Assembly: GCF_043641665.1 (NCBI RefSeq)
Contig: NC_092185.1
Span: 25,082,503-25,146,502 of the forward strand
Length of the DNA stretch: 64,000 nucleotides
Source: Enoplosus armatus
Taxonomy: Eukaryota > Chordata > Actinopteri > Centrarchiformes > Enoplosidae
Direction of reading: 5' to 3'
Shown here one piece after another: positions 1-12,800 of this stretch (the first letter of the stretch is position 1; each line of letters opens with the position of its first letter). A program made the translations under genes and the position numbers. Below the pieces are notes generated by a model. The model had not been told where the DNA came from, did no database searches, and worked only from the letters and a program-made list of their open reading frames with translations.

Positions 1-155
1 ATTTATTGTTCTGAATACATTAATATTATTAATAAAAGTAAAAAATAGCTGAAGCATTAATTAAATGTAAGCCTAAATGAATGCATGAAAATAGCACGTT
101 GTCTTCATGGTAATATTAGCCACAGTAATGACTCAACATGGGGAGTGTTTGGTTT

Positions 156-157
<2 letters not shown>

Positions 158-215
<58 letters not shown>
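158..215. repeat. (TA)n microsatellite
   Basis: About 29 uninterrupted TA dinucleotides. The open frame across it encodes only alternating Tyr-Ile and is not a gene. Confidence 0.97.
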
Positions 216-218
<3 letters not shown>

Positions 219-1506
219 CTAGTGAACACTATACATTTTATAGCAGGAAAAACACAGGTGCAGATGACACATGTTTGACATATATGCCCTTATAAAGCTA
301 ACAGTTGCCTATTTACACATTCAGAAGACACGAGCATTCACTTGGAGTTGCGTTTGTGTCCACCTGACGAGTGTAAGACCAATATTCCATTATTCTTATT
401 TTGGTTTTCTCCACTTTCTGAGCTATATCTCTGTCTCCAAATGCTCCACTATGTTCACCATCTAGCCCACAAATTCTGCCTGTTGGCTGTTTGTTGCCGG
501 GCGGGCAGCTTACAGTCGGTATATCAGAGCTATTTTCCATTGAAAACAGCTGTCTGCTCCTTGAAAAGTGGTGAGACTGAACTAAAACAGTAGTTGTGAG
601 CCATAAGACCGAAACAGTGAGCGGAACGACGCTAAAATGCTACATAGGGAAATGACAGGTGTGCTGACAGTTCTCTGTGGGTTTTGTCACCATGACGAGC
701 GGCATCTTGATCCATTTGTGATCTAAAATTTGGATTAGTGCAACTTTATGTTTAAGTTCATTTTATCATCACAGTCGGATAAGTCAAAAGTTATACCTGC
801 ATTATGGGCCCTCTTAAGAAAGAAAAACGAGAGCAGCGCAAGCAAAGTCTCAGACTCCTCTCACGCTCTTCTCTTTACTATAACCAAGACATGAATGAGA
901 CGAGAGGGCAAACAATGATGAGACGCCTTAGGAGAAGTAACTCAGACACAAATGATCACAGAATGATTCAAGAATGAGACGCCCCATTTAGTCTCAAGAT
1001 GATGAGAATGAACAGCAGATATGCAGACTTTTTTTTTTTTATTATTATTCTAACAAATCACAGAGGATATTGCCTCTCGAATGCATCTTTGAATTTAGAA
1101 CAGCCACGTGTGTGATCTGTGTTTCACCTGGCTGCAAGACGGGCCCATTGACAGACATATGCAAGTCAGTAACAGATGGTGATCATGAGGAAAAGTGATG
1201 GGGTTGCAAATGCGTGCACAGAAGTGATCTAAATAGGTCACAGATGCGTTGCTGAACCTGGGTTTGTGTGCACATCTGGAAACAGACGCGATAAGATCTT
1301 GTGAACATCGCGCTATCTCCATCACATCAGCTTGCATGAAGGGGGAACTGACTCACGATAAACCAGTGATGTAGTTTACCCTGGAGGTGGATGGTATTTT
1401 GTGTTTTTATTTATAATCCCACAGTCATCTGACGTGCGAGACATTTGTACTAATGAAACTCTTCATTTAAGCATCATTTTGAACTTATTTATAGTTAGTC
1501 AATTTG

Positions 1507-1509
<3 letters not shown>

Positions 1510-1543
<34 letters not shown>
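1510..1543. repeat. (GT)n microsatellite
   Basis: A run of GT dinucleotides followed by interrupted GT-rich sequence. It is intergenic, upstream of the first chemokine gene. Confidence 0.95.
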
Positions 1544-1548
<5 letters not shown>

Positions 1549-2094
1549 TTGTGTGAATGTGTTTTCTGTACGCACACTGTGTCAGACAGAGAGCTCCTTG
1601 ACACAACCTGCAACTTTAATACAAAAATATACGAAACTTTTCCACCACAAACAACTGGACCAACTGGAAAGTTAGCTATTCTAAAGTGATGAATGTCACC
1701 TGGACAGCCGCTCCTATTAATCTACAGACATACATACCGTATATTATGGTCATTTTGTCCTGTAGGACGGTATCTTACTTACTGCATTTTAAACCATGAC
1801 TAACCCTCCAAACATAAAAATTAGAGGTTGACTGAATCATCATATATGAAATCACAAAAATACTAAGAGAAAGGTTCTTTAGGTGTTAGACTAAACATAA
1901 TTTATAATAAACTATTGCTTTAATTTAGTGGTTTTATGTCCTTTTGGATTCTGATTCAAGGAAGAAGACTCTTCTGTTTTCTGTGGTGCAGGGGCTGATT
2001 TTAATCTTTACCAAAAAAAAACTGTGGCCTGTCCCTTTTCTGTGACTAGACAACCAGACAACAGCAGTGTTTCGGCGGAAAGCCGAGGAGGTGT

Positions 2095-2191
2095 GGGGGA
2101 ATTCTGCCCTGATGTCTCATGGCAGGATTAGTTTTGGATGGAAAAGCTGACGTTATACGCGTTTTCAGTTCCACAAAGGACAGGATTTATA
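2095..2191 (+). promoter_or_regulatory. Putative chemokine promoter: kappaB-like site and TATA-like box
   Basis: GGGGAATTCT lies at 2096-2105 and resembles an NF-kappaB half-palindrome. TTTATA lies at 2186-2191, about 80 bp before the start codon. The second chemokine gene has a TATAAG at a similar distance (about 90 bp). NF-kappaB control of inflammatory chemokines is well established for the family; its use here is inferred from sequence only. Confidence 0.35.
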
Positions 2192-2267
2192 TCGGACGTG
2201 GCGCTAAGAGTCGATCACTGCAAGGAGAGAAGAAGAACACCATCATCACCTTTGTACCGACAGCATC

Positions 2268-2854
2268 ATGAAGACTCTCTGCTTCACTCTGGGGCTGCTG
2301 CTGCTCGCCGCCCGCTGCTGCGACGCCATGCGTGAGTGAATCTCCGTTTGTGTTCCTTTAAAGGTTTCTCACTGACATGTTTTATAGTGACTTTTTTTTC
2401 CCATTTTACCTTCCTCACAGCCAAAGCCCTGCAGTTCAACATGGCACCTGGAAACTGCTGCTTCAACTTATACACTCGCAGTTTACCATCAAAGCTTGTG
2501 TCTGACATAACCAAGACCCACAGCTCCTGTCGAAAGCAGGCGTTCATGTGAGTTTCATGCTTCACTCTGCTACTAGCTTTGTCTCGTAACTGGTGATGAA
2601 GTGATGAACAGAAAGACGGAGGGCCTGTGGCCCCCAGACAGGCTTCATCACGAGGCCACGGCGTCCATGATAATTCATTACACTTCCATTAAAAACACGA
2701 ACAAAAGGTGGATTAACTGAGTTATCTCTTCTGTATGTTTTGCAGAGTCCGGACCATCAGGGGAAGACAGATCTGCTACAGTCGTACTTTCCAGTGGGCT
2801 CAGGATGTCTACAATCAGCTCCACAACACTAAGGGCAGTGGACAGCAGCACTGA
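2268..2854 (+). CDS. CC chemokine (first of a tandem pair)
   Basis: Three coding exons, 2268-2331, 2421-2547 and 2746-2854, join in frame (phases 1 and 2) to give 99 aa. Residues 1 to about 20 form a Leu-rich signal peptide, so the product should be secreted. The mature part has the adjacent CC pair followed by two further cysteines, the four-cysteine layout of CC chemokines, then a WAQDVYNQL C-terminal helix typical of the family. Chemokines attract leukocytes by binding G-protein-coupled receptors. The signal-peptide exon, CC exon and helix exon arrangement is also the usual one. It is close in structure to the gene starting at 6045 and the two share leader sequence (MKTL.FT.GLLLL), so they are probably a local duplication. 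I cannot assign a numbered fish CCL orthologue. The start ATG is preceded by the same 'cagcat' context in both copies. Confidence 0.92.
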
Positions 2855-2930
2855 AGATGTGTATTATCGTATAATACTGTGATAAATCAATGCCTGGTTT
2901 TTGCAGGCTCAGACTTGTTCTTCGTGTTTG

Positions 2931-2936
2931 AATAAA
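2931..2936 (+). terminator. Poly(A) signal of first chemokine gene
   Basis: A canonical AATAAA lies about 77 bp after the stop codon, giving a short 3' UTR. Confidence 0.75.
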
Positions 2937-5638
2937 AATGGAATTGTTGTAATGAGCTATATTGCTGGTCATGCGTATTTTCTGAGTAGAGTGTGTGTTG
3001 ATTAGCGCCAGACAACACAATCTCACGTTTCCAAGGCCTTTCGTGAATGATCAGATAACAGCAGGTCAATAGTTGACATCAACGAAAAGAAATGCAATCT
3101 GGATAACATTGGAGATGAATTTGTTAAATTTTGTTTCCCTACTTGATTAGCTGTCGACACGGCCTTATACATCCCTACCATACTGAACAGACATTCTTTA
3201 TTCGTGCTGACCATAATCCAATAGATTTGACCTTATGAATGTAATTCCATGAATTATCTTTTTTAAATGTGTTTTGATCTTTGGGTTCATCAGCACAAGC
3301 AACCCCTTTCACATCAAACCTGGTCATTTGAGTCAAAGTTCCTCTAAAGTATACTCACTAATGCAACTTGAATCCTTCATCGCCATCATCAGCACAGGCT
3401 GCCACTATGCATATGTACAAGATGTATAACTGTACATCGTAATTGTACTGATTAACCACAGAAATACATCAGAGTATGGCAACTACAAGAACTACTAGGA
3501 TGGTTGAGATGTGACAACTGAAACTCTTGGTCATGTTTTTTTTTAAAAAGCCATTAACCGTTTGTGAGAGAATGGGACAGATCCTTAATGTGCATAACAG
3601 CTTTAAAGCTAGCTGAGTAAAACTCCCCAGATAATGTCTTTGATAAATAGTTGCTTGCTAAAGTGAAGAAATGGATGAAAGACGCACAATTACACCACGA
3701 GCTGTTTTCTAGTTCCGATCAGTGAGGGTTTCAAAGCAACACGAGTTGCAAACCTATCACAGGACATATCAGTTCATTTGTGAAAGCGCTGTTGATCTCA
3801 CACAGTCTATTCTCTCGGCATCTGCGTGACCACACCCGATAGCATCAGGACAGGCTGCTCGTCTGTGGTGTGATGTGCAACGTTATCTTCATGTCTCAGC
3901 AGCGATATATGGCCCTTCATTTACTGTAGGCAGCGAGGCAACAACACCTAACCTGTTACTGAAAAAGGTGTCATGTTATGAGCTTGTCAATAATATGTCA
4001 ACTATCATTACATTTTGTGATTACATTATAGTTACTTGGTCCAGGAACCTAGCATGCAGAACATGCGTTTGTCTTTCTATACATGTGGGGACTAGTAATC
4101 AGGATAGACTTTGCCTAGCCGTATCTGGCAATGTTGTTTAAATTTGGTATTATCTGCTGCTTAGATATTCACCTCTGAGATGTCTGATGCCAGCCCAGAT
4201 GAAATTTCATTTTAGGTGTTCCAAGCATCCAAGCAATATAAAGTAACGTGTCTTCCCAGAAAGAAAATGTCCTGAATAATCCACAGACCTTACTGTCAAC
4301 AGTACAGAGCTTCTTCATACCTAAGGAGCAAGTGCCATAAAAAAAAAAAACTGCCATTAATGTGTTCTGTAGATCATTTCGGATGATTGGAACAAAATTC
4401 AATCACCTCGATATTGGGACAGACGCTTCACAAGCGGATATCTCTAAACCTCAGCTGATGGAACTGAAACTATCTGCTAGATGGATGCTAGATACCAGTA
4501 TGAATAAATGGAACTGGGCTGAACTGGCCCTTTAATGCATTTCTGTTTAAAAAAGAAAATATTGTGTTAGAAATTGAACGGCTTGGGTTCCTATCTGTAG
4601 TTGTCTGTTGTATGGGTTGCATATGTATGCAGTTATGGAAAGTCCACTGTATCGGTTATCATGCATTATTATAGCATTATGCTTGAATTCTTATTCAAAA
4701 GCTATATTATGAGACGTAAAATACGAGAAAACATTCTCGGTATCTTCATTTGCTGATAAATTATACATTCATACGTCATACAAATGTGGAACACGTATTT
4801 TTGATAGTGAGAAGTTCTCTTTGTGCATTCTCTCTGGCAAATGCTTGTATCAGACAGGTGTTCTAGCACTTTTCACATGTCACGTTTCCCAAAGGCAGAA
4901 GGTGTTCCTCAGTTAAAGTGAGAATATGTACCTTTTGAAAGACAAGCACATTCTTCCTCCTACAAATTAAAAGCCGCATTCATGAGGAAAAAAACTACAC
5001 TCTTGCTCAGTCTAACACACGCGGGGGTTTTGCCGCTACAGCCTTGGATTCAGCTAACGTTAGCAGACCTTAGATGAATATGACCGTGTAACTCATATTA
5101 TTATGACTCTTCTCTACTTCTGCTACTGTTACACTGTCTATACTACGGCTCACATGGCATTTATGGTCTTGGGGGGTCAGCAACTAGCGTACCTCGTTAG
5201 CTGGTTAGCTCGAGTTTAAAAGGTTAAAAAGGTTAGCAGGGCTAACGGTCAACAGGCTTGAACGTTTAGCTAGCTCGTCGTACCGGGTGAACGTGGTTAT
5301 CATACGTGTTAGAAATGGGCACATTCAAAGACAGGGTGAAAAGCCTGCCACCATAGAGAGGTGGGGGAGGCCATTAATCATAACAAGTGGCAAAAAAAAT
5401 TAAATAAATAAAATGATACCATAAAACGTTCATGGTGTTGGTGCAGCGGCGGAAGCGATTGTGCGTAGAATGAAAAACTTGAGAAGAGAGAAGTGCAAAT
5501 TGTGTATACTTTCTGACCTCCACATAAATCACAAATACTGCTTGGATTGACGGTGCCACCCCCGCCTCACCCACCCCCACTTGAGAAAGGTGTGGGGGCA
5601 CTTCGTCTGAGGCACACTGATGCCTTTAGAATGACAAG
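2937..5638. other. Spacer between chemokine genes
   Basis: No supported exon. The sequence is AT-rich and unstructured. Around 5035-5290 it carries repeated 'gttagc/ctagct' words common in fish genomic DNA. Short open frames here lack splice sites that would join them to anything. Confidence 0.5.
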
Positions 5639-5708
5639 ATGGCTCCGCGGACCTTCGCAATAATAGCTCCCTTAACTCTTGTCTTTTTTCAATGGAATTC
5701 TGTTATTT
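5639..5708 (+). other. Orphan signal-peptide-type first exon, chemokine-like
   Basis: An ATG opens MAPRTFAIIAPLTLVFF, a hydrophobic leader, and 70 nt later meets a perfect donor GTAAGT at 5709. The exon ends in phase 1, the same phase as exon 1 of both neighbouring chemokine genes. 'MAPR' followed by a hydrophobic stretch is common at the start of fish CC chemokines (recalled, not searched). I found no matching CC exon before the next gene begins at about 5950, so this may be a relic, or an alternative first exon that could splice to the acceptor at 7383 (the phase is compatible). Confidence 0.35.
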
Positions 5709-5953
5709 GTAAGTTAGAGGTGAATTCTCAGCGCAAGCAAATAAATGCGTATCCTTATTGTTCTCTGTCCCTGGGTGCATTTTATATCTTTTATCAACAG
5801 ATCAAAAACATGCAGTGCAGAGCAGGTCGGTGCTTCATTTATAATCTTGCTGTCAAAGTGCTGCGGTATATGACTTCCTGTCACCAAAAATTTGTGGCAA
5901 CACTCGCCCTTGACAGTTTTCTTAGAATTGCTATGTACACCAACACGAGAAGG

Positions 5954-5959
5954 TATAAG
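5954..5959 (+). promoter_or_regulatory. TATA-like box of second chemokine gene
   Basis: TATAAG sits 91 bp before the ATG at 6045. The position parallels the TTTATA upstream of the first chemokine gene. Confidence 0.45.
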
Positions 5960-6044
5960 CAGCGATGAGACGCGCAGTGATCAGAGCAGATCACTTCAGA
6001 CAGCAAAGACAGAAGAGCATCATCAGCTCCACACCGAAGGCAGC

Positions 6045-6408
6045 ATGAAGACTCTCAGCTTCACAGCGGGACTCCTGCTGCTGCTGCTGCTCACTGTTTA
6101 CTACTGCACTGCCATCCGTAAGTCTCACCGTCGACTTTCTGGACCAGGATGGAGAGAAATGCCATCATTATTTCATTATTCAATTGTATTACCACATGCA
6201 AAGGGTTTACATGAAGGGTCAGTGGTAAATCTCAAATTACATCTGATTGTAAAAAAGTTTTTAACTCTAGCTCGTTTAAAGCCTTTAATGTATCAGGTGA
6301 TGAAACTATTGGGACCTTTGATTCTGAGCATTAAGCATTACTATAATATTGTGGTTTTTAAAAAACTTTTGGGATTTTTTACATTTATGCACTTAACTGT
6401 TCACTTAA

Positions 6409-6465
<57 letters not shown>

Positions 6466-7697
6466 TGTTGGCCCAAATGTAGTAAAATGTAGTGTGTAGA
6501 ATACTAGAATCAGCATATAAAAGTTTTTATATGTAGAATAATGACTCAAAGGTAAAAAAAAAAAAAATATGGAGCATGAGATGACCTGATTAAATAAAGC
6601 TTGTATGTGCATTCACTGAATCAAACAAGTTGCACTAATATTGAACAAGTAGGTAAAACTAGGATGCTTAACAACACTATTAACTGTGTTATTAAGCTCC
6701 CTAGTTTCTAGTAAAATCTGTATATTGCCATCGCTGTTTCAGCACTACGATGACTTATAAAGGACACTTTGATTAGACTTAGTTCACTGAAATTCCAGAG
6801 GTAACTAAAGCTAAGGTCAAAGCAAATAACCCTAATGATAATAATCTAGAGGGTGATTAAATTTAAAAATGAGTCACTTTGCTGATTTGAATTATTTCAT
6901 TGAGTTCAGTTCAAAAAATCGTGACTATATGAATCTATAGCTAATTTGCTTTTTTAAAGGTAAGTAACTGCATCATCGGTCAAAGATACATCAGTCTGCG
7001 TATCAGTGAGTGATCACCTTGCAGCACTGTTTCTGTCTGTCTTCGGTCTTCATTCTTGGATCGAACTGTCAGTTGAATTGTCTGTTAATTGTACCGTACT
7101 GTTGGTTCAGTTCAGTACAAACGTAGGACTGTATAAACCCTGTTTTAGCGCAGCCAAACTCCAATTTGCAACAGCATTATTGTATCATGATTGTTGGTGT
7201 GACTTGCAGAAAGCTTCTGATTCAGCACTTCAGTTTGAGGATTTAGTGTAAAGATTGATTGAAGAACGCCTCTGTTTAGATTTACATGACGTTGCCAGCA
7301 TGCAGCAACACATGCTGACTTGCTGTGTATTGAGGTCAGTGAATGTGCGTAGTGCTAAATGATCCTTGATTTTGTTTTTTCAGCTCGTGGAGTGAATGAA
7401 GTAACACCTGGACCGTGCTGCTTTAAGTTCTTTACCGGAAGGATACCGCAGCAGAGAATCATCAACATCGTCAAGACTCACAGCAAATGTCATGAAAAGG
7501 GATTTGTGTACGTCTGTGCTTTACTTATGTCACTAGAATGATCCGCCACAGAGCAATGACCGCGTGTTTGGTCCTAACTCTGTGTTTGCGCATTTTTCTG
7601 CAGGGTCAGTACTGACAGAGGGAATGAGGTCTGCGTCAGCCAGAATCTGAACTGGGCACAGCGGGCTTTCGAGCAACAGCAAGCCGTCAGGGACTAG
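6045..7697 (+). CDS. CC chemokine (second of a tandem pair)
   Basis: Exons 6045-6117, 7384-7507 and 7604-7697 join in frame (phases 1 and 2) to give 96 aa. Residues 1 to about 23 are a signal peptide with six consecutive leucines. The mature part contains PGPCCFKF, the adjacent CC pair, then two more cysteines (HSKCHEKGF and NEVCVS) and a C-terminal helix with LNWAQRAFEQQQ. This is the four-cysteine secreted CC chemokine plan. Exon structure and leader match the gene at 2268, indicating tandem duplication followed by divergence. Intron 1 is much longer (1.27 kb versus 89 bp) and holds an (AT)n tract. No specific CCL number can be given from sequence alone. Confidence 0.92.
6412..6463. repeat. 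(AT)n microsatellite in chemokine intron 1
   Basis: About 26 AT dinucleotides inside intron 1 of the second chemokine gene. Confidence 0.97.
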
Positions 7698-7916
7698 TGA
7701 TGATCTTCAGCTTCAATGATCAAACACCTCCAAATACTCCAGCCTCCAGCCTTGCTAAAGCTCTGTCTGATGTAAACAACCTGTGCTTGATAGCATCGTT
7801 TTATAATAGTGAAAACATCTTTTACCAAGAGGCTTCGCACTGTGAACTTTCTTGCAGCGATTAACTTGTTTGATGATTGATTAAAAAAAAAAAACTTGTT
7901 TTCCTTCATTCTTCAT

Positions 7917-7922
7917 AATAAA
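7917..7922 (+). terminator. Poly(A) signal of second chemokine gene
   Basis: AATAAA lies about 220 bp after the stop codon and is followed by a GT-rich stretch, as expected of a cleavage region. Confidence 0.65.
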
Positions 7923-9840
7923 ATGTGTGCATAATTATGTGTTTTATATACCTTAATCTAGCGGAGAACTGTCACAGATTTGTGACGTACTTAACATCCT
8001 ACAGTGGGTCCTGGAAGTGTGCTGTTTTTAACTTCTCACATCTTACAAAGAAGGAGAAGACCTGCACACTGTCTGGCGTCAAATGGGACTTTTTAATTCA
8101 CTGTGATTCAATCCTGCAATTATCTTTCTCATGCCTAAACATTAATGCCAGACATGTCATTATTTAGAAGAGGTCACAAAACACCCAGTCACTCAATTAG
8201 GGCCTAGTGGGTGCATAAATTGGTCACAATAAAACAAGGTACGCTACTACTTTACTTCATAATATAATCAACGGTACAAGAGCGTACACAGCGCAATCAA
8301 ATGTCCATAACTACCCAGTTTACAAACACATTATAGAAACTAACCCCGCCATGTCATTGTCAAAAACTATATAAACCCTGTATCAGTCACAATATCCACA
8401 GCAGTCCAGACGTGTCAAAACAGAGCATCGCGCAAACAGTTTTAATGTGCTTGGAGACAGACAGTGACCCTTTCCGATGGCAGGTGCTGCTCTGCCCGTT
8501 TTAGTTAGAATGTTGTCTATATAACTAGGTCAAGAAATTCTCTTATCAAGGGTAATCTTGAGAAACAATGTATGTTTCTTCATATATGCGTGTTTTGAAC
8601 TGAAAAATACCACTTCCACTGCCACTGACCACTGCTCTTACAAAATTCCATCTCCATGTCACAGTAGGTCAAAGCACAGGCGTAAATTATACAATAATGA
8701 TGGCTGAATTCCATGTAGCTGCTTGTTAATGTCATTAGTGGCTCCTGATTATGAGACCAAAGACCAAAATGATGTACATAACATATTTGGGTGACCCTGA
8801 AAAGGGTTTCTCATTTGTTTTTGATACCCCATACAATACAGTAACAGGTTGCCAAATTCTTGGCTAGGCTTTTTTTTCTAGGCTTATTTTACATAAATTG
8901 CCATATTTGTGTAACCCGTATTGCAGGAAAAAAGTGTGTGCATTTTAAATCAGAACAAAGCAGGTCATAAGCAGGGGCATAACTTGCTTGTTTCGCTAAA
9001 GGACCTTACTTGACATATTAATTGACACACCTCCTATACAACCAAACCGAGTATTCGCCAAACTCTGTGGAATGCACCAACCAATGATCCTGTGCCTATT
9101 TGCCTAGAATGGGGCTTCCTGATGGACATACATTGCTCTCTAAAGGATACCAAGGATACAAAGGATATAAAAAAAGTAAACCTGACTTTAACATTACATC
9201 AACATACAGTCGTGCAGTTAGGGACAGAGACAGTGACAAAGCAGAGAAGAAAAGCAGAAAATAGAGGAAAGAACAATTTTAGTCATTTTATGTCCACCTC
9301 AGCACTGACCACGCGCACCGAAACGGACAATCCACTCTCATGCAATATTTCTGAATGTATAACAAATGGTGTTTTTTTTGTTCTGTGAATTTGTAAATTT
9401 GTAAATTAGTTGTTTAGTTTTAGTAGTTTTTTTTAATAACGGTCTTTATCATTTTTATTTATCATATCTTGATTTTTCTTACTTATGTCTCTGCTTTTGC
9501 ACTCTCCTGTATGCTGCTATAACAATGCAAATGTCCCCGCTGAGGGATTGATAAAGGATTATCTTATTTTATCTTATCTTGTGGAAAGGGTGAGTTGTAG
9601 AGTATTTTCTAAAAAACCTTTGAACCACAGAATTTTGTTAACGGCTACTGAGTGCAGCTGATGCATGAAGTGACCCAGAGATAATGCAGTATCTGCTTTT
9701 CAAACCTGTTTTTAATTCGTTCATTAATATCAGTGTTCAGATGGATTAGTGCCTTGACTCTGCCAGTCCCGTACAGTAGGGGGCAGTATACGCCTTTAAA
9801 ATGTGTTTACAATCTGCCATGACTGAATCCAAAGAAGAAG
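7923..9840. other. Intergenic, second chemokine to vps9d1
   Basis: No coding exon was recognised. The stretch carries a LINE-like 3' tail near 9505-9590; the rest is unassigned AT-rich sequence. Confidence 0.5.
9505..9590 (+). repeat. LINE/SINE 3' tail-like fragment
   Basis: 'gtatgctgctataacaatgc' followed by 'ccccgctgagggattgataa' and a repeated ATCTT tail matches the 3' end shared by many fish non-LTR elements, as I remember them. The short tandem (TATCTTATTT) tail is visible directly. Confidence 0.6.
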
Positions 9841-9879
9841 AAGGAGACAGGGAAACGTAGAGGAGGTCCTGGACTCACC

Positions 9880-12800
9880 ATGGCTGACAGTGGGGTGAAG
9901 CCCCTTCAAAATGCCATGAAAATGGCCAAAACAGCAATACAGCTGGACGGAGGGAACAAACATAAGGTAGTGGGCTACGTCGCTTGACTGCAGCGATAAC
10001 ACGAAGGTTTAAACCCCACAGGAAACCATCTGTAGTGACGTATGTTTAGCAGATAAGGGGTAGGGGGCGGGGGCTGTCTGCGGGTTAGCTAGCTAACCTG
10101 TCACTAAGTTGTTGTTGTGTTGAACGTAAACACACCTGCCGGGACTCAGTGCTGCGGACCACCAAGAGCCATTCAACGTCGGAACGCTTTTAATGTATAT
10201 TCTGTGAATTTCACCTGTCATTAAATGAAAAACCACTCACTTTTCCTGTAGTTCCTGTTCTTGTAGTTAATATCACTAATGTGATTTTAGACGTAACGTT
10301 AGCAGTTAGCTAATAAGTAGCTAGCTAGCTTGTTATTCCAAAAGCACGAGCGCTTACTCACTTCAAATGCTGTACTAATGAACCAATATTAATAAAACGT
10401 GACAATACGCACTATGCTTTTATTTTCGACTATCATGATAATGTTAGACTGCTATTGAATTCGATTTGTACAGCTAGAAAAATAAAGAAAAAGTAAATAT
10501 GAACTCTCCTAAATTGCGTCAGATATCAATAAGCTATCTGAAACATTATACAGGCGTATCACAAGTGTAGTATAATGGCAGCATTACTCTGCACATGGAT
10601 ATCATAGTCCTGATAATTATTAGTATATCAAGTCAATTAAGACACTTGACAAAGTTTGCCCTACTGCTGTCCCCTGCCCCTCCCATATTGTATTATAAGT
10701 TTTTAAAAATGTTTGATGTGTTGAATTGACTTGTAAAACGTAGGAAACAAATGTTGAACTGGCCAGCCAATTCTAATAATTTGTCACACTCCAGGGTTAC
10801 TATTTCCATGTCTCATTCTTGCAGTAATTATTATTATATTTACTGTACGCCATAAAAACATAATAATAACAATAAGATACTACATGCTTGTGGTCTTTCT
10901 GCAGGAAGCCTACTGTGAATACCTCCGGACGATCAACTACATATCAAATGCACTTTTGGAAGAAGCTGGTTCCCAAAGTAAGATCTGAGCAGTGACATAC
11001 GGTGTATGACTGACGATTAAGATGTGTGCTGAGATGCTTTATGATCTATCCTTGTGATTTTTTTTCTCTATTGCTACTACGGAGTCGTCCAACGGGCCTT
11101 CAGTCAGCTTTTGAGAAAATGAAACTAGCATCTAGGGATCTGTATGCATTTCCTCCTACTACTCTAGGAGTTTTACAACTGCTAGCAAAGTTGCTGCATG
11201 AAAGGCCCTTAAACATTTCACTGTGGTCACATTGTTGACTGTGATATATGTAACAGTTGAACCTGCCTCATTATCAGGTTGTACTTCAAGCACTATTGCA
11301 ACAGTAGAGAGTGTGAAGTTGTGTGTGACTTTTATTTGTTGCTCATAGATAGAAGTTATAGCTTACATGGGCCCTTTCATTGGATAATTAGCTTTGTGTG
11401 AGCTCTCCGAAGCAAATTCCCTTTTCATTATTATTATTATTATTTTTTTAAATTTAATAATAAAAAAATATTTAAACAGGTAATCTCATTGAGACACAGG
11501 GTCTCATTCTCAAATGAGTTAAATTAAATCTTTTACATGTAATGTGGTCAGACCAGACACTGTATGCATCTGATATCATCAGCAATGCTGTGGATCCTAT
11601 ACTGTATATCCTATAGACTTTTTGGGCCTATTGCCCTTTTTCCTTTGGTGATTTTTGTTTTACTTGCGTGGGCACATATTCACATTTCATTCAATTAGAA
11701 TGCTGTTGCAAAGAGGCTATCCATATTAGTAGCATAAAAGCTGCATCAAGAATTCTCAGCCTTCTTCCAGCCTCTAGTGCCAGCCAATAGGAACTGCAGT
11801 ATACAGTACCGGTGCTCCCATTCAAGAGTAGAAAGTAGCATAAATTTTGAAATAAAGTATGAAGTATGTGTAGAAGCAAGTCCAGAAGGTCAAATGATCA
11901 TCTGGTATATTCCAGTTTCACATGCTGTATTTTGGGGTATCTTTAATTGACCTGCAAGTTGTGGTACTCAAACATTATTGCACAGTCAGTTCTCTTCTGG
12001 ACCATGTTGGCAATCTCAGATGAGGCTGATTTATAAACCAATAGAAAATCCTCTGAGGTTGTGGCAGTCAATAGAGTGCCGGTCAGGGCCAAACCAGAGT
12101 TGCCTCATGGGAACAAGCGGAACACACGCAGCACCCCTTGCTAACGTAGTTAATCATTCTAACCAGACTTGAACTAATCAGCTTGAATACAGTGCTTGAT
12201 TGTCAGCACGCAGTTGAATCAGATCTCAAATGCCGTGTGATGACCTTTTTAAATAGTAGACCTGCATTAGATTAGTCATCCAGGAGTAGCTTCTCTTAAC
12301 AGATCACTACTCTACTATGACTTTCTCTGTGTTTCTCTGTCTCTTTCTTTCTCTCCCAGCCTCAGAGGAGAGGGAGATGGTGGCGGTGGAGGTGGAGCGG
12401 ATGTTAAGGCTGGCTGAGCAGTGTCTGGAGAGAGCCAAGTCATTTATAGGGAAGAGCGCTGACCCCCCTGACCTCTCTGCCTCCGTCTCCACTCCCTATT
12501 CACCTGGCCAATCAGAGCCCCATCAGACTGCTGTCCTCCCAGCCGCTGTTGCAGCAAACACTGGTGAATAGATCCCCTCCAATCAGAAGCATGCCTTTTA
12601 CTAACATACCATTCAATCATTGCTAACTTGGAACCTTCCCCTGGGGTCACACATCAAAACAAGCCAATGTATAGCCACAGGATTTTGTCCATTAAGCCAG
12701 TCACAACTTTTTGTCTCTTTGTTTCACCTCTGCTGTCACAGTCCCTCCATCTGATACTCCTGTTGACGGAGAGCATAAAGCAACCAACCCAACAAAGGCC

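Larger units (their letters stand above)
1..2090. other. Intergenic, no gene seen
   Basis: I see no coding exon here. The stretch is AT-rich and holds a (TA)n microsatellite at 158-215, a poly-T/ATT run near 1028-1048 and a (GT)n run at 1510-1543. The short open frames are broken by, or consist of, simple repeats and show no splice-supported continuation. Confidence 0.6.

Noticed and set aside
1504..1689. Open frame with poly-Cys/Val
   Set aside because: Encoded by a (GT)n repeat, as are the similar frames at 13575, 34451, 43240 and 45210.
7006..7251. 81-codon open frame in chemokine intron 1
   Set aside because: No chemokine cysteine pattern, no fitting splice sites, and it would disrupt the frame of the supported model.
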